A stretch of 64,000 bases of DNA. It comes from Planctomycetota bacterium (GTDB lineage: Bacteria; Planctomycetota; UBA1135; GCA-002686595). Positions 8,683-16,720 of the stretch are shown piece by piece. Below the pieces are notes generated by a model, which saw only the letters and a list, made by a program, of their open reading frames with translations, had not been told where the DNA came from and did not search any database. Each line of letters begins with the position of its first letter. Positions within the stretch are counted from its first letter, which is position 1. The stretch spans positions 1-64,000 of the forward strand of contig JACRIN010000004.1 of NCBI GenBank assembly GCA_016220085.1, read 5' to 3'. A program made the translations under genes and the position numbers.

Positions 8683-9489
8683 CTAGTACTGGAAGACGCC
8701 CGGCACGCCGCGCGGGCCGCGATCTCGGCCGGCGAACACGGGTTCGTCGTACAACACCGAGACCAGGTACAACCCTTCGGGCGGCGCGGTCGGCCCCGCG
8801 TTCTTGCGTTCGCGCGACTCCAGGATCTCGCGCACCTCGCAAGGCTCGACCCTGCCGCGCCCGACCTGGATCAGCGTGCCCGCGATCGTGCGGACCATGT
8901 TGTAGAGGAACCCGTTGCCTTCGACGACGAACGCGAACACCTCGCGCCTCGCGATGAAATGAACGCTCTGGATGCGCCGGACGTTCGAGCTGCGAGGTGA
9001 ACCCGAGCTCGCGAGCGCCGAGAAGTCGTGCTCGCCGACGAGCAGGTCGGCGGCGGCGCGCATGCGCTGGAGATCGAGCGGCTGCTCGCACCAGTGGCAG
9101 AGCTTGTTGCCGAACGGCGGCTGGAAGCGCGCGGTCGCGATCACGTACATGTAGCGCTTGCCGCGCGCGTCGAAGCGCGCGTGAAAATCGTCGCGACACG
9201 TCTCCAGCCGTCGCACGACGACGCCTTCGGCGAGGTGCGCGTTCAGAGCGTGGCGTAGACGATCGTCCGCGAGCCGCGTCTCGACGTGGGCGTGCGCGAC
9301 TTGGCGCAACGCGTGCACGCCGGTGTCGGTGCGCCCCGCGCCGTGCACGACGACCGAGTCACCGGTGACGCAGCGGTACGCGTCCTCCAAGGCTTCCTGG
9401 ACGCTGTAGAACCCCTCTTGGCGTTGCCAGCCGTGGAAGCGCGAGCCGTCGTAAGCGATCTGGAGGCGCACGTTGCGCATGCCGCGCAT
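8683..9489 (-). CDS. truA: tRNA pseudouridine(38-40) synthase TruA
   Basis: Converts uridines 38-40 in the anticodon stem-loop of many tRNAs to pseudouridine. The catalytic Asp lies in GRTDTGVHA (residue 55 from this start); YDGSRFHGWQRQ near the N-terminus and GNGFLYNMVR near residue 210 are further family signatures. Two in-frame ATGs, at 9489 and 9480, give 268 or 265 aa, both normal; neither has a Shine-Dalgarno. It begins 19 bp after the rpoN stop, so it should be in the rpoN transcript. Its place between rpoN and hpf differs from the proteobacterial rpoN-hpf-ptsN order. Confidence 0.93.
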   Translation of the reverse strand: MRGMRNVRLQIAYDGSRFHGWQRQEGFYSVQEALEDAYRCVTGDSVVVHGAGRTDTGVHALRQVAHAHVETRLADDRLRHALNAHLAEGVVVRRLETCRDDFHARFDARGKRYMYVIATARFQPPFGNKLCHWCEQPLDLQRMRAAADLLVGEHDFSALASSGSPRSSNVRRIQSVHFIARREVFAFVVEGNGFLYNMVRTIAGTLIQVGRGRVEPCEVREILESRERKNAGPTAPPEGLYLVSVLYDEPVFAGRDRGPRGVPGVFQY

Positions 9490-9508
9490 CGTAGCGGCCC
9501 GCGCGGCC

Positions 9509-10861
9509 TCATTCGTGCCGGCGGCGGCGATAGGAGCTCGGGATCCCGAGCTCCTGGCGGTACTTGGTGATCGTGCGGCGCGCGAGCTCGAGCCCGCGCT
9601 TGTGCAGCGTCTCGACGACCTCGTCGTCGGAGAGCGGTCGCTTCGGATCCTCCGCGGCGAAGAGCGCACGCACGGTCTCGCGCACGTCGTCGCGCGCGGA
9701 GTCGGGATCGTGCCCGGACGACGCTTGGAAGAAACGACGCAGCGGTTCGATCCCCCACGGCGTCTCCGCGTACTTGCCGGCGACCGCGCGGCTGATCGTG
9801 CTGACGTGCAGACCGATCTCGGAGGCGACGTCGGTCATTCGCAACGGCACCAGGTGCCCGGGTCCGTGGTCGAGGTACGGGCGTTGGTGGTGGAACACCG
9901 CGGTCGCGACCCGCAAGAGCGTCGCGCGGCGTTGGCTGACGGCGTCGACGATCCACCGGGCGCGCTCGACCTGGCCGCGCAGGTGCTCGCGCAGCTTGCG
10001 GTCGAGCTCGCGATCGCGCGCGAGCTCGCGAACGCTCTCGTCGAGGGTCACCGTCGACGCGCGCGAGTCGTCGAGCGCGATCTCCCAACCGTTCTCGCCG
10101 GCACGCACGAGCACGTCGGGCACGATCGGCGGCGCGGCGGCGCGGTCGAGATCGGCCGCCGGCCGCGCGGAGAGCTCCGCGAGGCGCGCGATCAACTCCC
10201 GCAACGAATCGACGTCGAGCCCCATCGCCTTCGCGACCGCCGGGAGCTTGTTCTTCGCGAGCTCGCCGAGGAAGTCCTCGATCAACCGCGCGAGATCGCG
10301 GTAGTCGGGATCGCTCGGATCGAGCTGCAACAACAGCGCCTCGGTCGCGTTGCGGGCGCCGACGCCGCGCGGCTCGAGCTGCTGGAGCGCCGCGATCGCG
10401 CGCGCGAGGTCGTTTGCGTCGCCTTGAAGCCCGCGATCGCGCGCGAGCGCGAGCAACTCGTCGTCGTTCGGCGCGAGGAAACCGTCCGAGTCGAGACAGC
10501 CGATCAAGCAGCGCACCCACGCGAGCGTCGCGGGATCGAGGTCGGCGGTCGCGAGCTCCTCCTCGACCTGCTCCGCGACCGAACGCGTGCGCGCCGGCTG
10601 CGCCTCGAGCATCGCGGAGTGCCGCGCGGTCGCGTCCTTCGAACGCACGCGTTCGCGCGGCGTCGGGATGCCGAAATCGACGCCGAGCGAGGGCTCGTGG
10701 AGCTCGAGCGCGGCGTTCTCCTCGGCCGCGTTGCGCAGGTACGCGTCGAGATCCTGCGTCGGCAGCGCCAGGATCTCGATCGCCTGGAGCATGCGCGGCT
10801 GCAGCAGCATCTCCTGCCGCTGCGCCTGCCGCATCTCCTGACCGAAACCGAAGCGTGCCAT
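9509..10861 (-). CDS. rpoN: RNA polymerase sigma-54 factor RpoN
   Basis: Sigma factor recognising -24/-12 promoters and needing an AAA+ activator. The N-terminal region I is visible as QEMLLQPRMLQAIEILALP (about 17-35), followed by an acidic linker, the core-binding domain and the C-terminal RpoN box ARRTITKYRQ at 427-436, close to the canonical ARRTVAKYRE. The length of 450 aa is normal. It starts at ATG 10861, 69 bp after recR, and leads into truA. Linkage to hpf, ptsN and ptsH matches the rpoN neighbourhood of many proteobacteria. No activator gene is in the window. Confidence 0.95.
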   Translation of the reverse strand: MARFGFGQEMRQAQRQEMLLQPRMLQAIEILALPTQDLDAYLRNAAEENAALELHEPSLGVDFGIPTPRERVRSKDATARHSAMLEAQPARTRSVAEQVEEELATADLDPATLAWVRCLIGCLDSDGFLAPNDDELLALARDRGLQGDANDLARAIAALQQLEPRGVGARNATEALLLQLDPSDPDYRDLARLIEDFLGELAKNKLPAVAKAMGLDVDSLRELIARLAELSARPAADLDRAAAPPIVPDVLVRAGENGWEIALDDSRASTVTLDESVRELARDRELDRKLREHLRGQVERARWIVDAVSQRRATLLRVATAVFHHQRPYLDHGPGHLVPLRMTDVASEIGLHVSTISRAVAGKYAETPWGIEPLRRFFQASSGHDPDSARDDVRETVRALFAAEDPKRPLSDDEVVETLHKRGLELARRTITKYRQELGIPSSYRRRRHE

Positions 10862-10930
10862 GACGGCAGGCTTCTTCGACCGGATGGCGCGGTGGGTTGA
10901 GCGCGCCCGAGAGCCCTGGGAGCCCTGGAC

Positions 10931-11551
10931 TCAGCCCGGACGCGTGCGCAGCTTGACTTCGCGTCGGCCCGCGAGCGCGTCCTCGAGCACGCCGCGGTGC
11001 AAGTACTCGATCGCGCTGCCCGAGGGCACGCCGCGGGCGAGGCGCGACACACGCGGCGCCTGGTTCCCGAGCGTTTCGAGCGCTTCGAGCACGAGTTGCG
11101 CCGTCGCTTCGCCTTCGGCGTCCGGATCGGTCGCGAGGATGACCTCGTCCGCGCCGTGGGACGCGACGCGCGCGCGCAGGCGGTCGACCGTCAAGTGACG
11201 CGGATCGGTGCCTTCCGCCGGGTTGAACGCGCCCATCAAGACGTGATAGCGGCCGCGGAACACGCTCGCGCGCTCGAGCGCCTCGACGTCGCGAGGACGC
11301 TCGACGACGCAGATCGTCCGCGCGTCGCGTTGTTCGTCGGAACACACCGCGCACGGATCGGTCTCGGCGACGTTGCAGCACACCGAACACGTCTTGGTGT
11401 GCGCGAGCGCGTGCTGGATCGCGTTCGCGAGCTCGCGCGCTTCCTCGTCGCGCAGGACGTGGAACGCGAGGCGCTCCGCCGTGCGTCGGCCGACGCCGGG
11501 GAAGCGCTCGAAGGCCTGAACCAATCGCTCGAGCGGCTCGGGGTACGCCAA
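10931..11551 (-). CDS. recR: recombination mediator RecR
   Basis: Works with RecO (and RecF) to load RecA at gaps. The 206-aa protein has an N-terminal helix-hairpin-helix (FPGVGRRTAERLAF), a four-Cys zinc site (C55, C58, C67, C70) and a Toprim domain with ICVVERPRDVEAL and ATDPDAEGEATA. The only sensible start is TTG at 11551, one base after the ybaB stop, so initiation is probably coupled to ybaB termination. It completes the widespread dnaX-ybaB-recR trio. Confidence 0.93.
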   Translation of the reverse strand: MAYPEPLERLVQAFERFPGVGRRTAERLAFHVLRDEEARELANAIQHALAHTKTCSVCCNVAETDPCAVCSDEQRDARTICVVERPRDVEALERASVFRGRYHVLMGAFNPAEGTDPRHLTVDRLRARVASHGADEVILATDPDAEGEATAQLVLEALETLGNQAPRVSRLARGVPSGSAIEYLHRGVLEDALAGRREVKLRTRPG

Positions 11552-11552
11552 G

Positions 11553-11876
11553 TCAGAAGAGCCCGGGGAGGTTGATGCCGCCGGTGACCTTGCCGAGCGC
11601 TTCCTCCGCCATGCGCGCGGCTTTCGTCGTGCCGTCGCGCAGCGCGAGCAGCACCATCTCCTCGATCTCGGCTTTCGACGCGTGCTTCAGGAACTCGTCG
11701 GAGATCTCGAGCTTGCTGACCTGTCGATCGCCGGAGACCTGCACGCGCACCGCGCCGCCGCCGGCGCTGCCCTCGACGGTGCGGTTCTTCATCTCCGCGC
11801 GCACCTTGTCGAGCGCGCGTTGCATCTCCTGCGCTTGCTTGAGCAGGCTTCCGAGCTCGCCGAACGATCCGCTCAT
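11553..11876 (-). CDS. ybaB: YbaB/EbfC family nucleoid-associated protein
   Basis: Small dimeric DNA-binding protein of the nucleoid, almost always between dnaX and recR. I start at ATG 11876, which overlaps the dnaX stop by 4 bp (ATGA), giving 107 aa. The pattern is typical: an amphipathic helix (LGSLLKQAQEMQRALDKVRA), a Gly-rich turn (EGSAGGGAVRVQVSGDRQV) and a second helix rich in Glu and Ala, ending GGINLPGLF. A longer frame upstream is only the dnaX region read out of frame. Confidence 0.93.
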   Translation of the reverse strand: MSGSFGELGSLLKQAQEMQRALDKVRAEMKNRTVEGSAGGGAVRVQVSGDRQVSKLEISDEFLKHASKAEIEEMVLLALRDGTTKAARMAEEALGKVTGGINLPGLF

Positions 11877-13657
11877 GCGCTGTCCTCGATGTTTCCGCCG
11901 AAGAGCTCGGCGACCGAGCGGGTGAACGCGTCGCGCTCGCCCGGCGGCCGTTGCGTCGCGTCTTCGAACACGACGCGCAACGCGCGGCCGAAGAGGCGCG
12001 TGAGCACGGGCTCGCACGCCGCGCGCGTCGCATCCGACATCAAGCGCTCGCGCTCGCCGTCGCGCAGCTTGGTCAGGTGCACGCGCGCGCTGGTCGAACC
12101 GACGTCGACGAGCTTGCCCGCGCGGCCGAGCGCTTCACCGAGCGCCGGATCGGCCGCGCGCAGCTCGGCGACCAACGTCGCCCACGCGCCCGCGTTCGAA
12201 ACGGTGCCGGCACGCGGTGGCGCGACAGGACGCAGCTCGCGCGTCGCGAGCGGCGGCGGCTTGGACGCGACCGACGGCGCGGGCGCCGAGCCCGGCCGCG
12301 AAGCGTTGGAGCCCGCGACCGGCGGCTGGGACGGCGTCGGACGAGCCGCGATCGAAGGCGCGACCGACGGGCTCGCGGATGCAAGCGTGGACGCCGAGGC
12401 CGCCGGCCCCAAAGGTGCTGAGCCTCTCGGCGTCTGACCGCCCGGCGTCGAGACCATCGGAGCGGAGCGCGCCGGGCTCGCTGCGCCCGACACCGCGGGC
12501 GACGGTGTACCGCCGCGCGCGAGCCGTTCCTCCAGTACCGCGAGTCGCTCGCACAGCTCCGCGAGCGGCATCGCCGCGTCCATGCGGCAGAGATCGAGCA
12601 GCGTGAGCTCGAGCAGCAGTCGCGCGTGCGTCGGAAGCTCCTGCATCCGCGCGCGCGTGCCGACCAACTCGAAGAGCCAGAGCTCGAGGCGCTCGGAGCC
12701 GAGCCGCTTCGCGCGCGCGAGCCGGCGTTCTTGCTCGGACGCCTCGGTCTGGAAGAGCTGCGAGCGCTCGCCGCAGTGCAACGCGACCAACGCGCCGCGT
12801 AAGTGCTCGAGCAACGCGTCCAGCAGCACCGCCTCGGAGCCGTCCGCCTGCGCGAGCGCGCCGAGCACCTCGGCCTTGTCGCGCTTCTCCAGCGCGCCGA
12901 GCACCGCCTCGACGCGCTCCGGTCCACCCGCGCCCGCGAGTCGGCGCACGTCCTCGACCGTCGGATTCGAGCCCGACAGCGCGAGCAGTTGATCGGTGAT
13001 CGACAGCGCGTCGCGCAGCGAGCCGCGCGCGAGCTGGGCGACTTCTTCGACGACGCCCGGCGCGACTTGGATGTGCTCTTCGCCGAGCACGTGCGTCAGC
13101 CGCGCGGCGATCTTCTCCTCGGTGAGCAGCGTCAGCTTGAGGATCTGACAGCGCGAGCGAATCGTCTCGGGGACCTTCTCGGCCTCGGTGGTCGCGAAGA
13201 CGAACTTGACGTGGCTCGGCGGCTCCTCCAGCGTCTTCAAGAGCGCGTTGAAGGCCTGCGTCGTCAGCATGTGCACTTCGTCGACGATGTAGACCTTGAA
13301 CCGCGCCTTGAGCGGCGCGTAGGCGACTTCGTCGCGCAGGATGCGCACGTCGTCGATGCCGCGATTGGACGCGGCGTCGATCTCGATGATGTCGATCTCC
13401 GCGCCCGCGTCGGTCGACGTGCAGCGCTCGCAGACGCCGCACGGCTCAGGCGTCGGGCCGCGTTCGCAGTTCAGCGCCTTCGCGAAGATGCGGGCCGTCG
13501 TCGTCTTGCCGGTGCCGCGCGGACCGCAGAGCAGGTACGCGTGGCCGATGCGGCCCTCTTGGATCGCGTTCTGAAGCGTCCGAACCGCCACTTCCTGCGC
13601 GCAGACCTCGGCGAAGGTTCGCGGGCGGTACTTGCGGGCGAGGACGAGGTAGGACAT
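11873..13657 (-). CDS. dnaX: DNA polymerase III subunit tau/gamma
   Basis: Clamp-loader ATPase subunit. Visible motifs are Walker A GPRGTGKT (45-52), the zinc module C64, C73, C76, C79, Walker B DEVH (126-129) and the SRC sensor motif (168-170). Domains I-III span about 1-365. The rest, to residue 594, has a long Pro/Ala/Ser-rich linker and a small folded C-terminal region, so this is a tau-like product. I did not find an obvious slippery A-run for a gamma frameshift. The gene lies just downstream of the SRP RNA gene and overlaps ybaB. Confidence 0.95.
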   Translation of the reverse strand: MSYLVLARKYRPRTFAEVCAQEVAVRTLQNAIQEGRIGHAYLLCGPRGTGKTTTARIFAKALNCERGPTPEPCGVCERCTSTDAGAEIDIIEIDAASNRGIDDVRILRDEVAYAPLKARFKVYIVDEVHMLTTQAFNALLKTLEEPPSHVKFVFATTEAEKVPETIRSRCQILKLTLLTEEKIAARLTHVLGEEHIQVAPGVVEEVAQLARGSLRDALSITDQLLALSGSNPTVEDVRRLAGAGGPERVEAVLGALEKRDKAEVLGALAQADGSEAVLLDALLEHLRGALVALHCGERSQLFQTEASEQERRLARAKRLGSERLELWLFELVGTRARMQELPTHARLLLELTLLDLCRMDAAMPLAELCERLAVLEERLARGGTPSPAVSGAASPARSAPMVSTPGGQTPRGSAPLGPAASASTLASASPSVAPSIAARPTPSQPPVAGSNASRPGSAPAPSVASKPPPLATRELRPVAPPRAGTVSNAGAWATLVAELRAADPALGEALGRAGKLVDVGSTSARVHLTKLRDGERERLMSDATRAACEPVLTRLFGRALRVVFEDATQRPPGERDAFTRSVAELFGGNIEDSA

Positions 13658-13709
13658 CGATGAGGACGATGACGACCGACGGATCCGAGTGAATCAGGGG
13701 AAGTAGATC

Positions 13710-13830
13710 GAGCCCGCCGGTGGGCCCGGGCGTCCATCGCATGAATCCATGCTCTTAGGGCTGCTCCGTTCCCGGCCTGACCCGGTTCGAACCGTACCCA
13801 TCGACAGGGTCCGGACCCACCGCCGGGCTC
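13710..13830 (-). ncRNA. ffs: signal recognition particle RNA, small bacterial type
   Basis: The apical SRP motif is plain on the minus strand: GGTCAGGCCGGGAACGGAGC followed by AGCCCTAA, matching the Ffh-binding internal loops and the conserved tetraloop region. The ends pair: GAGCCCGGCGGTGGGTCC at 13830-13813 against GGGCCCACCGGCGGGCTC at 13727-13710, with one mismatch and G-U pairs. This gives a ~121-nt rod without an Alu domain. It sits 52 bp upstream of dnaX, as in Bacillus subtilis (scr before dnaX). The exact ends are inferred from the pairing. Confidence 0.9.
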
Positions 13831-13863
13831 GACAGCTGGGCGCTCGCGCGCGCCAGCCGACTC

Positions 13864-13869
13864 CTTATA
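13864..13869 (-). promoter_or_regulatory. possible -10 element for the SRP RNA
   Basis: TATAAG stands in an otherwise GC-rich stretch 34 nt before the predicted SRP RNA 5' end. No good -35 hexamer is found at 16-18 bp, so support is weak. If used, the primary transcript would need 5' trimming. Confidence 0.3.
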
Positions 13870-14064
13870 CACCTTTCGCGCGTCGAGCGCGCGCGGCATG
13901 CGAGGCCTCGCGAGGGCGCGACTCGGGCGCGACTCGCAGCTCGCGAGCAAGCGCGGTGTGCTCGCCGCATGCTCGCGTGCGGGTCGCCACTTGCCCGCCG
14001 CGCTCGGCGCGGCGGCGCTCGCCGGTGCTCGCACGCCCACGTGGCGCGAGCGACACGAGCGGAG

Positions 14065-14158
<94 letters not shown>

Positions 14159-14337
14159 ACGTGCGACGCCCGAGGGGCGCCGCGGTTCACAGGCGACGCC
14201 CGGCGGCGTCGCGGCTCACACGATGCGCCGGAGGGAGACGCGTTTCGAGCCCGACGTCGGCGAAAACGTCGCGGATCGAGACGCGTCGCCATCGCAACGC
14301 GGGGCCGTCCGGCGCGGACGCCGAACGGCGAGAAAAA

Positions 14338-14427
14338 TGGCGGAGAGGAAGGGATTTGAACCCCTGGTACCCGTGAGGGCACACCGGTTTTCGAAACCGG
14401 CCCATTCAGCCGCTCTGGCACCTCTCC
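14338..14427 (-). tRNA. tRNA-Ser(CGA)
   Basis: Class II tRNA of 90 nt. The acceptor GGAGAGG/CCTCTCC is followed by an encoded CCA. The anticodon stem CCGGT/ACCGG holds the loop TTCGAAA, anticodon CGA, reading TCG. A long variable arm (TGTGCCCTCACGGGTACC) is typical of tRNA-Ser. Its 5' end directly abuts a 33-bp tandem repeat array. Confidence 0.96.
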
Positions 14428-14624
14428 GCTCGCCGTTCGCTTCGCGAACGACGTGGTTCCGCTCGCCGTTCGCTTCGCGAACGACGTGGTTCCGCTCGCC
14501 GCTCGCTTCACGAACGGCGTGGTTCCACGCGCCGCTCGCTTCACGAACGGCGTGGTTCCACGCGCCGCTCGCTTCACGAACGGCGTGGTTCCACGCGCCG
14601 CTCGCGGGGCGAGCGGTGCTTTCC
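14428..14624. repeat. 33-bp tandem repeat, five full copies and one partial
   Basis: Units start at 14428, 14461, 14494, 14527 and 14560, with a degenerate sixth from 14593. The first two are identical, GCTCGCCGTTCGCTTCGCG followed by AACGACGTGGTTCC; later copies drift to GCTCGCCGCTCGCTTCACG. Within the first units CGTTCGC-TTC-GCGAACG forms a hairpin. Copies abut with no spacer, so this is a minisatellite, not a CRISPR. It fills most of the gap between tadA and tRNA-Ser(CGA). The period is a multiple of three but no start supports a coding role. Confidence 0.9.
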
Positions 14625-14637
14625 ATGGAAGCGGACC

Positions 14638-14655
14638 CACGGCCGAACGGCCGTG
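14638..14655 (-). terminator. hairpin after tadA
   Basis: CACGGCC-GTTC-GGCCGTG begins 8 nt past the tadA stop. The stem is a perfect 7 bp with no U-tract, as for other gene ends in this window. Confidence 0.5.
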
Positions 14656-14663
14656 CTCCGCGA

Positions 14664-15284
14664 TCAGGAGCCTTCGGGGCTCCCGCGCTTCTTGCGAAAG
14701 AACGATTGCAAGAGCTCGCGCGCTTGGTCGGCGCACACGCCCTCGTGGATCTCGGCCCGGTGGTTGGCGCGTTCGTCGCTGAGCACGTGGCCCAGCGAGA
14801 CGCAGCCGCCGAACTTCGGGTCGCGCACCGCCCACACGACGCGCTTGACGCGCGCGTGCAGCAGCGCCCCGGCGCACATGAAGCACGGCTCGACCGTCGT
14901 GAACACCTCGGCGTCGACCAGGCGAGCGACGCCGAGCGTGCGCGCGGCGCGCGACAGCGCGAGCAGTTCCGCGTGGTTGGTCGGATCGGTGTGTGTCCGG
15001 GTCAGGTTGTGCGCGGCGGCGATCACGCGCTCGCCGATCACCACGACCGCGCCGATCGGCACCTCGTCGAAGCGTTCCGCGGCGCGCGCTTCGTCGAGCG
15101 CGATGCGCATGAAGCGCTCGTCGCGCGCGAGCCGCGCGTCGACCGGACGGCTGGGCTCCGAACCCGCGCCGCGCGCCGCCACCGCGACCGGATCCGACGC
15201 GAGCGAGCGCGACTCCACCGCGCCCGCGACGGGGGCGGCGAGATCGCACGCGCGCTGCGCGAGGGTGTCGGGGATGGCTCCCAT
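14664..15284 (-). CDS. tadA: tRNA-specific adenosine deaminase TadA
   Basis: Deaminates A34 of tRNA-Arg(ACG) to inosine. Zinc ligands and the catalytic Glu are visible: HAE at 104-106 and PCFMC at 133-137. From ATG 15284 the protein is 206 aa, about 50 longer than usual; the first ~55 residues are Ala/Arg-rich and not family-like. An internal ATG at 15110 (MRIALDEA) would give a conventional ~148-aa enzyme and may be the true start. Its expected substrate, tRNA-Arg(ACG), is encoded 119 bp upstream on the same strand. The tadA-ffs-dnaX-ybaB-recR order resembles that of Bacillus. Confidence 0.92.
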   Translation of the reverse strand: MGAIPDTLAQRACDLAAPVAGAVESRSLASDPVAVAARGAGSEPSRPVDARLARDERFMRIALDEARAAERFDEVPIGAVVVIGERVIAAAHNLTRTHTDPTNHAELLALSRAARTLGVARLVDAEVFTTVEPCFMCAGALLHARVKRVVWAVRDPKFGGCVSLGHVLSDERANHRAEIHEGVCADQARELLQSFFRKKRGSPEGS

Positions 15285-15403
15285 GGTGGGGTCGGGAGAA
15301 ACGGGCGGGGTCGGCGCGGGGTCGGGGAGGCTTCCGGTGCGGTCACCGGAGAGGCCGCCGACGAGGCTCGCGGCGGTGCGCAGCGTGCTCGTCGGCGTGA
15401 GCT

Positions 15404-15480
15404 TGGTACACCCAATAGGACTCGAACCTATAACCTTCTGATCCGTAGTCAGATGCTCTATCCAATTGAGCTATGGGTGC
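15404..15480 (-). tRNA. tRNA-Arg(ACG)
   Basis: 77-nt tRNA with encoded CCA. The acceptor GCACCCA pairs with TGGGTGT (a G-U at the first pair). The D-arm is GCTCAATTGGATAGAGC, and the anticodon stem TCTGA/TCAGA holds the loop CTACGGA, anticodon ACG. It should be edited to ICG by TadA to read CGT, CGC and CGA. A strong promoter lies 14 nt upstream. Confidence 0.96.
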
Positions 15481-15493
15481 GTGAGGGGCGACC

Positions 15494-15522
15494 TATGTAG
15501 CCGCGCTCCCACCCCCTGTCAA
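15494..15522 (-). promoter_or_regulatory. sigma-70-type promoter of tRNA-Arg
   Basis: On the minus strand TTGACA (15522-15517), a 17-bp spacer and TACATA (15499-15494). Initiation about 7 nt on would fall just before the tRNA 5' end at 15480. This is one of the best promoters by eye in the window. Confidence 0.75.
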
Positions 15523-15578
15523 GGCGAGCGCGCGTCCGACGACCGCCACGGGCGCATGGACACCGCCCCCGCGAGGAT

Positions 15579-15584
15579 TAGGCT
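15579..15584 (+). promoter_or_regulatory. possible -10 element for leaderless argF' start
   Basis: TAGGCT ends 7 nt before the ATG at 15592, and no Shine-Dalgarno is at normal distance. This spacing is what leaderless transcripts show in other GC-rich bacteria. No -35 is evident, so this is tentative. Confidence 0.3.
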
Positions 15585-15591
15585 GGCGCGC

Positions 15592-16608
15592 ATGTCCGAA
15601 AAGCGCGTCCCCCAGCATCTGATCCGTCTGAACGATCTGTCGCCCCAGCAAGTCGACGACTTGCTCGAGCTCTCCACGCGCCTGAAGCGCAAGGGCACGC
15701 GCGCGGAGCTCGCCGGTCGCACCGTCGGCCTGCTGTTCTTCCGCGGGTCTTTGCGCACCCGCGCTTCGTTCGAGGCGGCGATGGTGCAACTCGGCGGCAA
15801 CACGATCAACCTGACGGCCGCGAGCGACTTCTGGGACCTCGAGGTCCGCGAAGGCGCGGTGATGGATGGACGCGCGCCCGAGCACATCCGCGACGCGGCG
15901 GCGGTGCTCTCCTCGTACGTCAACGCGCTCGCGATCCGGCCGAAGCCCGCCGGGCGCTCGTGGGCAGAGGACCGCAAGGACAGCGAGATCCGTTCGTGGG
16001 CCGATCACGCCCGCGTGCCGGTGATCAACATGGAGAGCGCGCTGTGGCACCCGCTGCAGGCGCTCGCGGACCTGATGACGTTGCGCGAGACGCTCGGCGA
16101 CGTGCGCGGTAAGCGTCTGTCGGTCGTGTGGACGCACTCGCCGACGCCGGCGACGCCCGCGGTCGTGCATTCGCTCGTCCACGGAGCCGTGCGCGCCGGG
16201 ATGCACGTCCGCGTCGCGCACCCGCAGGGCTACGAGCTCGACACCCACGTGCTCGAGGAAGTCTCCACGCTCGCGAAGTCGAGCGGCGGCAGCTTCGAGA
16301 CCGGCCTGCCGCTGATCGAAGGCGTGCGCGGCTCGCACGTCGTGTACGCGCGCTCGTGGGAGTCGCTCGAGGACTACGGGAACCCGACGCTCGCCGCCAG
16401 CCGACGCTCGCGCCAACAAGGTTGGGCCGTCGACGAACGTTTGATGGCGCAAGGCGCCGACGCGCGGCTGATGCACGCGATGCCGGTGCGACGCAACCTC
16501 GAAGTCACCGACGAGGTGCTCGACGGACCGCGCAGCCTGATCGTGCAGCAAGCGGAGAATCGCCTGCACTCGCAGAAGGCGTTGCTGACGCACATGCTGC
16601 GCGGCTGA
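15592..16608 (+). CDS. argF': N-acetylornithine carbamoyltransferase-type enzyme
   Basis: Arginine biosynthesis enzyme transferring carbamoyl from carbamoyl phosphate to an (acetyl)ornithine. The 338-aa protein has the carbamoyl-phosphate motif SLRTR (53-57), HPLQ (153-156) and the end AENRLHSQKAL seen in acetyl/succinyl-ornithine carbamoyltransferases rather than plain OTCase, as is RKDSEIRSWADHARVPVINM. Glu84 in WDLEV aligns with the Glu that favours N-acetyl over N-succinyl substrates. The normally invariant HCLP reads HAMP here (nt 16474-16485), so the active-site Cys is Ala. The start at 15592 is chosen by homology; the open frame runs back to 15466 through the tRNA-Arg gene. Confidence 0.83.
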   Translation: MSEKRVPQHLIRLNDLSPQQVDDLLELSTRLKRKGTRAELAGRTVGLLFFRGSLRTRASFEAAMVQLGGNTINLTAASDFWDLEVREGAVMDGRAPEHIRDAAAVLSSYVNALAIRPKPAGRSWAEDRKDSEIRSWADHARVPVINMESALWHPLQALADLMTLRETLGDVRGKRLSVVWTHSPTPATPAVVHSLVHGAVRAGMHVRVAHPQGYELDTHVLEEVSTLAKSSGGSFETGLPLIEGVRGSHVVYARSWESLEDYGNPTLAASRRSRQQGWAVDERLMAQGADARLMHAMPVRRNLEVTDEVLDGPRSLIVQQAENRLHSQKALLTHMLRG

Positions 16609-16720
16609 CGCTCGCCGAAGCCGAGCTAGGACGGCGAAGACGAACTCGAACGCTGCGCGCGCGTGCGGCGAGCGCGAGCTAGGATGCGCGCCCTCACCCG
16701 CACACCCACGAGGAGCGCGC

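Noticed and set aside
7985..9199. A 404-codon frame reading through the region upstream into hpf
   Set aside because: Only the last 104 codons are HPF-like, and a good Shine-Dalgarno precedes ATG 8299; the rest overlaps truA in another frame.
11873..13657. Programmed frameshift producing a gamma subunit from dnaX
   Set aside because: No A-rich slippery heptamer followed by a stem was found near the domain III end.
14428..14624. Possible CRISPR array
   Set aside because: The 33-bp units abut with no spacers and no cas gene is nearby; it is a simple tandem repeat.
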